Assembly: GCA_905182175.1 (NCBI GenBank)
Contig: CAJJAT010000029.1
Span: 1-64,000, forward strand
Origin: Flavobacteriales bacterium UBA1494
GTDB taxonomy: Bacteria; Bacteroidota; Bacteroidia; Flavobacteriales_E; Vicingaceae
DNA: 64,000 nt
Reading direction: 5' to 3'
In this document: piece by piece, positions 16,972 to 26,803 of the stretch
Layout of the letters: every line of letters starts with the position of its first letter
Position numbering within the stretch: position 1 is the first letter of the stretch
Notes under the pieces: generated by a model
What the model saw: the letters and a program-made list of their open reading frames with translations, nothing else
Database searches by the model: none
What the model was told of the DNA's origin: nothing
Made by a program: the position numbers and the translations under genes

Positions 16972-18213
16972 CTACTCGTACCGCAAAGATTCAATAGGGT
17001 CTAGTTTAGATGCTTTATACGCTGGGTAGATTCCCGAAAGCAATCCTACCACTAAGCAAAGAAAAACACCTAAAATCATCCAAGCCCACGGTATAATAAA
17101 TTCGCCACCAACAACACTGCCGACTGCATTTCCGAAAATAATGCCCAATATAATTCCTAGAATACCTCCGAACTGACAAATGACGATTGCTTCAATTAGA
17201 AATTGCATTCTTATGGTGGATGAGCTTGCTCCAATTGCTTTTCGTATTCCAATTTCCCTAGTCCTTTCTGTTACAGAAACCAGCATCATGTTCATTAAGC
17301 CAATTGCAGAACCGAGTAAGGTGATAATGGCAATAGCAATTGCTGCAATTCTAACGAAGGCCATGTTTTCTAAAAATAGATTGGCAAAGCTATCACTCTT
17401 CGAAACTTCAAAACTTGCTTCTTTTTTAATTTTATCTTTTCGAATGATTCGGAAAATTCCCATTGCCTCACCAACAGCTCGGTCTAGTTCGCCTTGAGTG
17501 TTTGCTTTAACATTAATTGTAAATGTAGGGTTGGCCTGCGAAAAGTATTGTCGTGCATTGATAATAGGAATGAATGCATTCTTGTCGCCACTGAAGCCCA
17601 TAGAGCTGCCCTTTGATTCTAAGACACCAATAATTCTGTATTTACCCGGGCCGACTGATATTAATTTGTCGATGGGGTTTTCTTTGTTTGGGAAAAGTTT
17701 CTTTTGGATATCTTTTCCAATAATTACGACATGAGACCCATATCTGATTTCAGTCTCAGAGAAGTTCCTACCTCGTTCTATTTCATAACCTGAAGTCTCA
17801 AAGTAATTGTCATCAACTCCGAAAACAAAAATATTAGGGTTGGTTTTTTCCGACTGGTATTTTAAAGTTGCTAAAGAGGAAGCTCTGGTAGACATAGAGA
17901 CGGTTGCTGGAAATTCGTAGCGGGTTTTAAATTCTACTGCTTCATCATAACTAATTCGCTCATAATACTTCCGTTTTCTACCGCCTTTTTGTAGCCCTCC
18001 ACTGAAGCCAAAGTTTCTAATGGTAAAGCTGTTAGACCCCATGCTGCTGAAGTTACTCGAAATAGAACCACTAATTGCATCGATTGAAGTTAAGATGCCT
18101 ACCAAGGCAATAATTCCAATTGCAATAATTAAAACGGTTAGTATTGTTCGCAACAACTGACTGCGAACTGATTTTAAAGCTTCTCTTATGTTTTCTCGAA
18201 TAGAACTCACCAT
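16972..18213 (-). CDS. ABC transporter permease, MacB/FtsX family
   Basis: The 413 residues start with the typical [20 protein letters not shown] cytoplasmic segment. One membrane helix follows (about 20-45), then a large periplasmic MacB-type domain (about 50-270). Three C-terminal helices form the FtsX domain, containing [20 protein letters not shown], the conserved coupling region. Such permeases pair with a LolD/MacB-like ATPase to export peptides, lipoproteins or toxins. The matching ATPase is not adjacent; a LolD-type ATPase lies at 36050-36727 but is not shown to be its partner. The substrate is unknown. Confidence 0.88.
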   Translation of the reverse strand: MVSSIRENIREALKSVRSQLLRTILTVLIIAIGIIALVGILTSIDAISGSISSNFSSMGSNSFTIRNFGFSGGLQKGGRKRKYYERISYDEAVEFKTRYEFPATVSMSTRASSLATLKYQSEKTNPNIFVFGVDDNYFETSGYEIERGRNFSETEIRYGSHVVIIGKDIQKKLFPNKENPIDKLISVGPGKYRIIGVLESKGSSMGFSGDKNAFIPIINARQYFSQANPTFTINVKANTQGELDRAVGEAMGIFRIIRKDKIKKEASFEVSKSDSFANLFLENMAFVRIAAIAIAIITLLGSAIGLMNMMLVSVTERTREIGIRKAIGASSSTIRMQFLIEAIVICQFGGILGIILGIIFGNAVGSVVGGEFIIPWAWMILGVFLCLVVGLLSGIYPAYKASKLDPIESLRYE

Positions 18214-18325
18214 ACCTGTAACAAAATTAAGCAGAGATTAATTGTGATTGAAGCAAATTAAACCGCTTTTCTTTACAATGGTAACTAATATGAGCTGTAT
18301 TGTAAAAATGAATAATGATGAATGG

Positions 18326-18356
18326 TTGAAAAAAATAGCTGAAATGCTTAATTTCG
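18326..18356 (+). promoter_or_regulatory. Predicted promoter of the aconitase gene
   Basis: TTG (18326-18328), a 20-base spacer, then TAATTTCG (18349-18356) fit the Bacteroidota -33/-7 pattern, 37 bases upstream of the ATG. Confidence 0.5.
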
Positions 18357-18393
18357 CTAACCTGTAAAAATTGTAACACCAAAACATAAAATT

Positions 18394-20661
18394 ATGGCAT
18401 TTGACATTGATATGATAAAAGCGGTTTATGCTAGAATGGACGAACGAGTAAATGCAGCTCGAAAGGTCTTGAATAAGCCAATGACGTTAACTGAAAAAAT
18501 TCTTTACTCTCATTTAGATGCTGGTGCAGCAAGTGAAGAGTTTGAAAGAAGTAATTCTTATGTAGATTTTAAGCCAGATAGAGTTGCAATGCAAGATGCT
18601 ACCGCTCAAATGGCATTGTTACAATTTATGCAAGCTGGCAAAAAGAAAGTGGCTGTGCCTTCAACGGCTCACGCAGATCACTTGATTTTAGCAAAGTTAG
18701 GAGCAGACTCGGATTTACAAGATTCAATCAACAAGAACAATGAAGTATTTAACTTTTTGAGTTCTGTTTGCGATAAATATGGAATTGGTTTTTGGAAGCC
18801 GGGTTCAGGTATTATTCACCAAGTGGTATTAGAAAATTACGCGTTTCCCGGAGGAATGATGATTGGAACTGATTCGCATACTGTTAATGCAGGTGGGTTA
18901 GGAATGGTTGCAATTGGTGTTGGTGGTGCTGATGCAGTTGATGTAATGGCAGATATGCCTTGGGAATTGAAATTTCCAAAGTTAATTGGCGTTAAATTAA
19001 CGGGCAAATTGAACGGATGGACTTCTGCAAAAGATGTTATTTTGAAGGTCGCAGGTATTTTAACCGTTAAAGGTGGAACTGGAGCGATTGTAGAATATTT
19101 TGGTGAAGGAGCTAAGAGTCTGTCTTGTACCGGAAAAGGAACAATTTGCAACATGGGTGCTGAAATTGGGGCAACAACTTCAACTTTTGGATACGATGAT
19201 TCAATGAGAAGGTATTTAGCTGCAACGGGCAGAGCAGATGTTGTTGCTTTGGCTGATGAAGTAGCTGATCACTTAACAGGAGACGATGAGGTATATGCAA
19301 ATCCAGAGCAATATTTTGATCAAGTAATTGAAATTAATTTAGACGAATTAACACCTCACTTAAACGGACCGTTTACGCCAGATTTAGCGACACCTGTTTC
19401 AGAAATGAAAGAGAAGGCAGCAGCTAACGATTGGCCGACAGAAATTGAGTGGGCTTTAATTGGTTCTTGTACCAACTCGTCCTATGAAGATTTAACAAGA
19501 GCTGCTTCAATTGTTGAAGATGCATTTAACAAAGGAGTGAAACCAGTTTCTAAATTGGGAATTAACCCAGGTTCAGAACAAGTAAGGTTTACTGCTGAAA
19601 GAGACGGTTTATTTGACACCTTTAGACGGTTTGAATCGGTAAGTATTTTTACAAATGCTTGCGGCCCATGTATTGGACAGTGGGATAGAGAAGGAGCAGA
19701 TAAGCAAGAGAAAAATTCAATTGTACACTCTTTCAACCGAAACTTTTCTAAAAGAGCAGACGGGAATCCAAATACTCACGCATTTGTAACTTCCCCAGAA
19801 ATGGTTGCTGCAGTTGCCATTAGTGGAAAGTTGGATTTTAATCCAATGACAGATACATTAACCAACTCAAAAGGGGAGCAAGTAAAATTAGCAGAACCTA
19901 CTGGTATGGAATTACCTGAAGAGGGATTTGATGTAGCAGACAACGGATTTCAGGCACCTGCTGAAGATGGGAGTGAGATTGATATTAATGTAGCTGTTGA
20001 TTCTAAAAGGTTGCAACTACTAACTCCTTTCGCAGAATGGGACGGTAAAAATATCAACGGAGCTAAGCTGTTGATCAAGGCATTCGGAAAATGTACAACG
20101 GATCATATTTCTATGGCAGGTCCTTGGTTGAAGTACAGAGGTCATCTTGATAATATTTCTGAAAACTGTTTAATCGGTGCTGTAAACGCATTCGGTAAAG
20201 CAACGAATGAAGTTGTAAATCAGTTAAACGGTGAGAAGAGACCAGTTCCTACTATCGCAAGAGCTTACAAAGCGGCAGGAATACCTTCTATTGTTGTTGG
20301 AGATCACAATTACGGTGAAGGTTCCTCAAGAGAGCATGCCGCAATGGAGCCGAGACATTTAGGTGTTTGTGCAGTCATTGTAAAGTCGTTTGCAAGAATT
20401 CATGAAACGAACCTAAAGAAGCAAGGAATGTTAGGGTTAACGTTTTCGATTGAAGCTGATTACGATAAAATTTTAGAAGATGATACGTTTAACTTTTCAG
20501 ATTTAGACGGATTTGCACCAGGAAAGCAATTAACCCTAGATGTTATTCATGCTGACGGAAGTAAGGATGGAATTAAATTAAACCATACGTACAATGCGCA
20601 GCAAATTGGATGGTTTAGAGCAGGTTCTGCGTTGAATATGATTCGTAAGTCAATTGCTTAA
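18394..20661 (+). CDS. acn: Aconitate hydratase (mitochondrial-type)
   Basis: This TCA-cycle enzyme interconverts citrate and isocitrate using a [4Fe-4S] cluster. The cluster Cys are visible as C359 in [11 protein letters not shown] and C423/C426 in [10 protein letters not shown]. The swivel domain carries [17 protein letters not shown]. At 755 residues it matches the mitochondrial ACO2-type enzyme common in Bacteroidota rather than bacterial AcnA (about 890) or AcnB (about 865). A YqeY-like gene follows 19 bases later and ends at the hairpin at 21159-21210, so the two form an operon. Confidence 0.96.
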   Translation: MAFDIDMIKAVYARMDERVNAARKVLNKPMTLTEKILYSHLDAGAASEEFERSNSYVDFKPDRVAMQDATAQMALLQFMQAGKKKVAVPSTAHADHLILAKLGADSDLQDSINKNNEVFNFLSSVCDKYGIGFWKPGSGIIHQVVLENYAFPGGMMIGTDSHTVNAGGLGMVAIGVGGADAVDVMADMPWELKFPKLIGVKLTGKLNGWTSAKDVILKVAGILTVKGGTGAIVEYFGEGAKSLSCTGKGTICNMGAEIGATTSTFGYDDSMRRYLAATGRADVVALADEVADHLTGDDEVYANPEQYFDQVIEINLDELTPHLNGPFTPDLATPVSEMKEKAAANDWPTEIEWALIGSCTNSSYEDLTRAASIVEDAFNKGVKPVSKLGINPGSEQVRFTAERDGLFDTFRRFESVSIFTNACGPCIGQWDREGADKQEKNSIVHSFNRNFSKRADGNPNTHAFVTSPEMVAAVAISGKLDFNPMTDTLTNSKGEQVKLAEPTGMELPEEGFDVADNGFQAPAEDGSEIDINVAVDSKRLQLLTPFAEWDGKNINGAKLLIKAFGKCTTDHISMAGPWLKYRGHLDNISENCLIGAVNAFGKATNEVVNQLNGEKRPVPTIARAYKAAGIPSIVVGDHNYGEGSSREHAAMEPRHLGVCAVIVKSFARIHETNLKKQGMLGLTFSIEADYDKILEDDTFNFSDLDGFAPGKQLTLDVIHADGSKDGIKLNHTYNAQQIGWFRAGSALNMIRKSIA

Positions 20662-20680
20662 TTAGTTTATAAAAAAAGAG

Positions 20681-21130
20681 ATGGCATTAACAGAAAAAAT
20701 AAACGTCGACCTGAAAGAGGCGATGAAAGCGAAGGATAAAGTAAAATTGGAGTCTTTGCGGGCAATAAAAGCAGCTTTATTAATTGCAGCCACGGAGAAA
20801 GGAGCATCAGAGTCTTCGGAGGAATTGGAGTTAAAGATGCTGCAGAAATTGGTGAAGCAGCGCAAAGACGCAGCAACAATCTACACTGAGCAGGGAAGAG
20901 ATGATTTGGCTCAGCCGGAATTAGAGCAAGTTGCGATTATTGAAAAGTACTTGCCAGAACAAATGGGCGATGATGAGGTAAAAGCAATTGTTAGTGCACT
21001 GGTTGCTGAATCAGGAGCTAGTTCAATGGCCGATATGGGAAAAGTAATGGGAATTGTAAACCAAAAACTAGCAGGTAAAGCCGATGGAAAGTTAATCGCA
21101 GGCTTTGTTAAGGCTGCATTGGTAGGTTAG
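20681..21130 (+). CDS. GatB/YqeY domain protein
   Basis: This 149-residue protein starts MALTEKINVDLKEAMKAKDK and contains the YqeY core (RAIKAALLIAATEKG, QRKDAATIYTEQGRDDLAQ, EKYLPEQMGDDEVKAIV). YqeY resembles the tRNA-binding tail of the amidotransferase subunit GatB. In bacteria the free-standing protein is often next to rpsU or dnaG; its precise role is unsettled. Here it is 19 bases downstream of aconitase and ahead of a strong hairpin. Confidence 0.92.
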   Translation: MALTEKINVDLKEAMKAKDKVKLESLRAIKAALLIAATEKGASESSEELELKMLQKLVKQRKDAATIYTEQGRDDLAQPELEQVAIIEKYLPEQMGDDEVKAIVSALVAESGASSMADMGKVMGIVNQKLAGKADGKLIAGFVKAALVG

Positions 21131-21158
21131 ACTTAGCCGTAATTTTAAAATTAAATTT

Positions 21159-21210
21159 AAAACGCTTAACTTTAGTTTACTGTAACTAACGTTAAGCGTT
21201 TTGTTTTTTT
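21159..21210 (+). terminator. Strong terminator-like hairpin overlapping the comEC start
   Basis: A perfect 12-bp stem AAAACGCTTAAC / GTTAAGCGTTTT (21159-21170 and 21191-21202) is followed by G and T7. It terminates the acn-yqeY transcript. The best comEC start, TTG at 21201, lies in its 3' arm and U-tract. Confidence 0.85.
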
Positions 21211-23204
21211 GGAGTTCTTTTCCTTTTATCAGACTTGTTATTCCTTTCGGAGTAGGGATTTATATTGCTTCTACTTTTTCTATCAATTTTAGAAATAATT
21301 CGCTCATCGCTATAGAGTTAACTTTACTTTTTCTAGGGATACTTTTTTATTTTTTTAATCCAAAGTTTAAGCATTCCTTTCTAGGAGGGTTATTCATCAG
21401 TGCTCTGTTTTTAGCATTGGGAGCATCTCATTTCTCTTTGAACAAAGCGAGTGAATACAAGGTGTTAAAAATTCCATCGACCCCTGTTGAATGGTTTGGA
21501 GAGGTAGTAAACGTAAGGAAAGAAGCAGAGAATGTCCGTTCGTTTTTAGTAGTTGTTAAAAAAATATACCAAAACAAAACTTGGGGGGATGAGAACTTCA
21601 AGTTGCTGGTTTTTAACAGGGATAGCACCTTCAATGTAAATATTGGAGACTTAATTGGCGGTAAAAGTCTAATAAAGCCCACAATGGCCCCTCAAAATCC
21701 AGCTCAGTTTAATTATCAAATTTTCTTGAGTCAAAATAATGTATTTTTCTCAACTTACGAAGACTCTTATATAAAAGTAGATAGCGGCAAAAATTCATTG
21801 CTGAGGTTGGCCGAAAAATGCAGAGCCGCTGTAATAGCTGTGTACAGGGAGTTAGGAATTGAAGGGGATAATTTTGCAGTATTGGTTGCGCTTACTTTAG
21901 GCGATAAAACATTTTTAGATTTTGACCTTCAGGAAAAGTATGCTGGAGCAGGGGCCATGCATATTTTGGCTGTCTCCGGCTTGCATGTAGGAATTGTATT
22001 CTTAATATTCAGTACGTTGCTAACCAAACTACCCGATCGTTTAGTTTATAGGATTGTTAAAAGTGTGCTGTTACTTCTAGTTATTTGGGCTTTCGCCTTT
22101 TTGGCAGGTCTATCTCCTTCCGTTCAGCGAGCAGGGTGGATGTTTTCATTCGTCATACTATCAAAGTTGGTTAAGCGAAATTCAAACATTCTAAATTCAA
22201 TTGCTGTTTCAGCTTTCTTTTTGTTGCTCATAAACCCAAACAATATTTTTCAGGTTGGTTTTCAATTGTCATATTCTGCTGTTGTTGGAATTGTTCTGAT
22301 TCACCCTCCACTTTATAAGTTAGTGTGTGTTAAATATTGGCTATTTGATAAAGCTTGGAGCTTGTTGGTTGTTTCTGTTGCAGCTCAGGCGGCAACCTTG
22401 CCTTTCACAATGGCATATTTTCATCAGTTTCCAAACTATTTTCTACTGGCAAACCTCTTCGTAATTCCACTTGCTTTTGCTATTGTAATGGGAGCTGTAA
22501 TTGTGGTTCCGTTATCTCTAATTTTTGGATTTAATTTTTTATTACCTGTTCTATTAAGTTCTGTCCTCTCATTGCTTAATGGAGGAATTGAAGTTGTCAA
22601 CGAATTGCCATATGCTGTATCTCAAGGCCTCTGGTTTCATGCGATTTCAATTGGGCTGATTGTAGGTGTAATCTTTTTAACTGTGTGTTACTTGCATTTT
22701 AAAACAGTCGGATTGTTAGCTTTCGCTTTGGTATTATTAATCGGTGTTCAATTAGTGGAGCTATATGTCTCAATAAAAGCTCTTGGCCGCAATCAAATTA
22801 CATTTTATGCATTAGCGAACCCAACTTGGAGCGTTATTAAGGGAAATACTGCGGACGTATTCTTTTTAGAGGAAGGTAGAGCGTATGATAAAAAAATAGT
22901 TCGGGAGCATCTGCAATCAATCCATGTTAGCAATGTTACTTGGAATGAGATAAAAAATGAACCAAATAAAGTTCTTGCTGTCGGCGGAAAAGCGGTTTTA
23001 GTATTTCCTAGTCGTCATATATTGAAGAGAATTCCTCCTCAGGTGAGCTATGTTATTACGAGTAAATATTCTGACGTATATGAGCATGAGACAGCAATAC
23101 TATTTGACTACTACTATCGAACGAAAGAGGATCTTAAATTGCTAAAAGAACAAGGGGTGTATTATAATTTTAGAAGTGATAAAGCCTTTGTTGCTGAATA
23201 TTAA
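21201..23204 (+). CDS. comEC: ComEC/Rec2-family DNA uptake protein
   Basis: This 667-residue multi-pass membrane protein is of the competence channel family. An N-terminal group of helices (about 5-70) is followed by a DUF4131/OB-like region. The competence domain then has the signature GAGAMHILAVSGLHVGIVF and a run of helices to about residue 530. The C-terminus lacks a clear metallo-beta-lactamase domain, common in Bacteroidota. No ATG is available near the start. The TTG at 21201 gives FFWSSFPFIRLVIPFGVGI, the usual beginning for this family in related bacteria, and a TAA lies 18 bases upstream in frame. It probably imports single-stranded DNA during transformation. Confidence 0.88.
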   Translation: MFFWSSFPFIRLVIPFGVGIYIASTFSINFRNNSLIAIELTLLFLGILFYFFNPKFKHSFLGGLFISALFLALGASHFSLNKASEYKVLKIPSTPVEWFGEVVNVRKEAENVRSFLVVVKKIYQNKTWGDENFKLLVFNRDSTFNVNIGDLIGGKSLIKPTMAPQNPAQFNYQIFLSQNNVFFSTYEDSYIKVDSGKNSLLRLAEKCRAAVIAVYRELGIEGDNFAVLVALTLGDKTFLDFDLQEKYAGAGAMHILAVSGLHVGIVFLIFSTLLTKLPDRLVYRIVKSVLLLLVIWAFAFLAGLSPSVQRAGWMFSFVILSKLVKRNSNILNSIAVSAFFLLLINPNNIFQVGFQLSYSAVVGIVLIHPPLYKLVCVKYWLFDKAWSLLVVSVAAQAATLPFTMAYFHQFPNYFLLANLFVIPLAFAIVMGAVIVVPLSLIFGFNFLLPVLLSSVLSLLNGGIEVVNELPYAVSQGLWFHAISIGLIVGVIFLTVCYLHFKTVGLLAFALVLLIGVQLVELYVSIKALGRNQITFYALANPTWSVIKGNTADVFFLEEGRAYDKKIVREHLQSIHVSNVTWNEIKNEPNKVLAVGGKAVLVFPSRHILKRIPPQVSYVITSKYSDVYEHETAILFDYYYRTKEDLKLLKEQGVYYNFRSDKAFVAEY

Positions 23205-23289
23205 TCGTAAGCAAAACGACATTGGGCGAGTAAATGAACAAATTCTTAAGCTTTATAGTTATCTTTAAGGTTTAAAATATTAATTGTAG

Positions 23290-26200
23290 ATGAAATTTTC
23301 TTTAATAACTACTGCTATCTTGTTAGCAGCAAACTTGGCTTTTGCAGGGCAAGACTCTCAGTATTCATTAACAAAGGAGCGCCACTCGCTTGAAACGAGT
23401 GATATTCCAACTTATTTTGAGTATTCCAACGAAAAAAGGCCTCAACTTTCAGAGCTAAAAGCGCAATTTCAAAATTATTGGAAGGGTATTGATGGCTTTG
23501 ATTTTGTCGAAATTGGTCAAGAGGTGGATCAAATAGGGTTCGTTCACTTCCGATACGAACAAACATACCAAGGTGTTCCAATTGAGTTTGCGGAATGGAT
23601 TGTTCACACAAAGAACAATGAAATTTATTCAATGAACGGGAAATTAGTGGATCAAATTCCTGGTTCAATACAGAACAGACTGTCTAAGAAAGCTGCATTT
23701 TCAGCGGCTAAAAAGTTTGTTGGAGCGAAACAATACAAATGGGAAATTCCTGCTGAGGAAAAGCATTTAAAATCAGAAACTGGAAACCCATTTGCAACCT
23801 ACTATCCTGCTGCAGAAATGAAGTATGTCGGCGGGAATACTATTTTAAATTCTGGAGATCTTAAGTTAACCTATAAATACAATATTTATGCTCAAGAACC
23901 CTTAAGCAGGCAAGAAGTATACGTAGATGCAGCAAGCGGAGATGTCGTTTTCGTGAACAACTTAATCCATACTGCAAATACTAGCGGAACGGCTCAAACG
24001 GCTTACAGCGGAACTCAAATTATAAAAGTTGATAGTCTAGCGCCAGGATCTTTTCGATTAAGACAAACAATAAATGGCAATGGAGTTAACACGTATGATT
24101 TGCTAAGAGGAACGAGTTACGCGAATTCTGTTGACTTTACAGATGCTGATAATAATTGGAACAATGTGAATACGTTAAGGGATGAGTATGCAACTGATGC
24201 ACATTGGGGGGCAGAAAATACACATGAATATTTTCAAGTGAAATTTGGAAGAAATTCTATTAACAATGCAGGTTTTGCTTTGAACAGTTACTTGCACTAT
24301 TCGGTAAATTATAACAATGCATTTTGGGATGGTCAGAGAATGACTTATGGAGATGGTTCAGGAACCTCAACTCCGTTAGTTGCGCTAGATATTGCCAGTC
24401 ATGAAATTACTCATGGGCTCACAACTTTTACCGCTAATTTAATTTACGCCAACGAATCAGGAGCATTAAATGAGTCTTTTTCTGATATATTTGGAGCTGC
24501 TGTTGAATTCTTTGCGAGACCTAATAGAGCCAATTGGTTGTTGGGAGAAGATATCGGTGGAGCTTTCCGTTCTCTATCTAATCCAAGACAATATGGAGAT
24601 CCTGATACGTACGATGGAACCAATTGGAGACAAACAATTGGTTGTGCACCAACGCAGCAGAATGATCAATGTGGTGTGCACTCCAATTCCGGTGTTCAAA
24701 ATAAATGGTTTTACTTATTAACTGTTGGTGGCTCGGGTACTAATAACGCACCAACCCCTCAAGCTTACAATGTTGTCGGTTTGGGAATGGATACTGCGGC
24801 TGCGATTGCTTTCAGGAATCTAACGATATACTTAACTCAGTCTTCAAACTTCTCAGACGCCAGATTTTATTCAATTCAATCGGCTGTTGATTTATACGGA
24901 GCTTGTTCTCCTCAGCATATATCTGTAACAAATGCTTGGCATGCTGTTGGTGTCGGAAGTGCATATACTCCGGGAGTGAGTTCTAATTTTGTAGCAGATT
25001 TAACACAATCTTGTGCTCCTGGGTTAAGAACTAGTTTTACAAATAACTCCAACAATGCAACAAATTTCACTTGGAACTTTGGTGATGGAACTTTTAGCAC
25101 GGTTAGAAACCCTTCACACACGTACAACTCTTTTGGGCAGTATGATGTTTCGTTAATCGCAAACGGCGGTGCTTGCGGAATTGATACTATTTTAAAGGCA
25201 GCATTTATTGACATTGATAGCACCTTAGCCTGCGTTGTAATTCTTGATGATGGGAGAAATTCAGTTGAAACAGAATGTAGCGGAAAAATTTATGACAGCG
25301 GCGGAGCAAATGGAAATTATTCAGCAAATGAAAATGGTGTCGTTACAATATCTCCGGCTAATGCAGCTAGTATAACCCTTACTTTCCCGTTTTTTGACAT
25401 AGAGTCAGGAACAGGTGGTACTCTTTGTGATTACGATGTGCTTAGAATATTTGATGGTCCTACAAGTAGCTCTGCATTATTGGGAGAGTACTGTAATAAT
25501 AATTTACCAACTTCAATTACTTCAACAAGAGGAAATATTACTATCGAATTTGAGTCAGATGGAGGATTAGAGGAGGCAGGATTTGAGATAGATTGGCAGT
25601 GTAATTATCCAACGGTATCTCCTGCAACTGACTTTTTAGTAAGTGAATTGACGACGTGCGATGGAGAAATTACATTTACGGATATTTCTACACAACTACC
25701 AACTTCAAGAAGATGGGATTTCGGTGATGGAAATGGGTCGACTTTAGAAAACCCAATACATAACTATACGGCTAATGGCACTTACTCAGTAAAGCTGGTT
25801 TCAACAAATGCGTTTGGATCAGATAGCCTAACGAAATCAAATGTAGTAAGTGTCACTAGGCCCAATGGTCCGACCATTGGGAACGATACAGTTTGTGCAG
25901 GTGTAACGGCTACTTTAACAGCTTCAGCCTCTGGAGCTGTAAATTGGTATGCGAATGAGTTCGGTGGCAATTCTATTGGCACAGGAAATAGTTATTCTTT
26001 GCCAAACCTTACAGCTAACACTCAGGTATGGTCTCAAAATTTAATTGCAGGTGCAATACAAATTGTTGGTCCGGTAGCTAACACAATAGGAGGAGGAGCG
26101 AATTTTAATAATTTTCAATACCTAATATTTGATGTATTAGATAAAATGGAATTAGTTTCAGTTTTGGTCTATTCAGGACTTGCTGCAAATAGGACGATAG

Positions 26201-26799
26201 AGCTTCGAGATGCAAATGGTGTTGTATTACAAAGTTTGTCTCGATTTATTCCTGCAGGTCCTTTTAGAGTTAACTTGAACATGACCATTGACCCAGGAAC
26301 GGACTACCAACTGGGAGTTACAGCAGGGACACAACCAAATTTATACAGGAATAATACCGGCGTTAGTTATCCTTATACTATTGCAAACATTCTCTCTATT
26401 AAAAGTAGCAGTGCAGGTACAAATCCAGGAGGGTTTTATTACTTCTTCTACAACTGGAGAGTGAAAAGTCCTGATTGTGTTAGTCCGAGAACTTCGGTTA
26501 GTGCCATAATAGATAGTAATTGTAATGTTACCTCCGTAAAAGAGGTTGCAAGTAATCAAGCTGAGATTAAAATTTTTCCAAATCCGTCAGATCGCAGTTT
26601 TACATTAGAAGCTATCAATCAAACTGTAACTGTATTGGAAGTCTTGGACCTTTCTGGGAAACTTATGTATGCTATCCAAAAGAATGATTTTGAATCGAAA
26701 ACACTGATCAATACCGCGAATTGGGAGTCTGGAGTATACTTTATCCGAATAAGTTCGGACCAAGGTATTAAATACAAAAAGGTTATTGTAACTCATTAA
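23290..26799 (+). CDS. Secreted M4 (thermolysin-family) metalloprotease with CUB, PKD and T9SS domains, copy A
   Basis: This is a 1169-residue secreted protease. In order it has a signal peptide (1-19), an FTP/PepSY-type propeptide (about 40-220) and the M4 catalytic domain. That domain carries zinc ligands His371 and His375 (HEITH) and Glu395 (NESGALNESFSDIFG), with a later catalytic His in CGVHSNSGVQNKWFYLL. Then come a PKD domain (WNFGDGTFSTVRNPSHTY), a CUB-like domain (CSGKIYDSGGANGNYSANEN to FEIDWQC), a second PKD (RRWDFGDGNGSTLENPIHNY), an Ig-like/CHU_C segment (NDTVCAGVTATLTASASGAV), a jelly-roll segment, and a T9SS sorting domain (IFPNPSDRSFTLE to KKVIVTH). It probably degrades external protein after export through T9SS. 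A paralogue follows 4 bases later. Confidence 0.93.
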   Translation: MKFSLITTAILLAANLAFAGQDSQYSLTKERHSLETSDIPTYFEYSNEKRPQLSELKAQFQNYWKGIDGFDFVEIGQEVDQIGFVHFRYEQTYQGVPIEFAEWIVHTKNNEIYSMNGKLVDQIPGSIQNRLSKKAAFSAAKKFVGAKQYKWEIPAEEKHLKSETGNPFATYYPAAEMKYVGGNTILNSGDLKLTYKYNIYAQEPLSRQEVYVDAASGDVVFVNNLIHTANTSGTAQTAYSGTQIIKVDSLAPGSFRLRQTINGNGVNTYDLLRGTSYANSVDFTDADNNWNNVNTLRDEYATDAHWGAENTHEYFQVKFGRNSINNAGFALNSYLHYSVNYNNAFWDGQRMTYGDGSGTSTPLVALDIASHEITHGLTTFTANLIYANESGALNESFSDIFGAAVEFFARPNRANWLLGEDIGGAFRSLSNPRQYGDPDTYDGTNWRQTIGCAPTQQNDQCGVHSNSGVQNKWFYLLTVGGSGTNNAPTPQAYNVVGLGMDTAAAIAFRNLTIYLTQSSNFSDARFYSIQSAVDLYGACSPQHISVTNAWHAVGVGSAYTPGVSSNFVADLTQSCAPGLRTSFTNNSNNATNFTWNFGDGTFSTVRNPSHTYNSFGQYDVSLIANGGACGIDTILKAAFIDIDSTLACVVILDDGRNSVETECSGKIYDSGGANGNYSANENGVVTISPANAASITLTFPFFDIESGTGGTLCDYDVLRIFDGPTSSSALLGEYCNNNLPTSITSTRGNITIEFESDGGLEEAGFEIDWQCNYPTVSPATDFLVSELTTCDGEITFTDISTQLPTSRRWDFGDGNGSTLENPIHNYTANGTYSVKLVSTNAFGSDSLTKSNVVSVTRPNGPTIGNDTVCAGVTATLTASASGAVNWYANEFGGNSIGTGNSYSLPNLTANTQVWSQNLIAGAIQIVGPVANTIGGGANFNNFQYLIFDVLDKMELVSVLVYSGLAANRTIELRDANGVVLQSLSRFIPAGPFRVNLNMTIDPGTDYQLGVTAGTQPNLYRNNTGVSYPYTIANILSIKSSSAGTNPGGFYYFFYNWRVKSPDCVSPRTSVSAIIDSNCNVTSVKEVASNQAEIKIFPNPSDRSFTLEAINQTVTVLEVLDLSGKLMYAIQKNDFESKTLINTANWESGVYFIRISSDQGIKYKKVIVTH

Positions 26800-26803
26800 T
26801 TTT

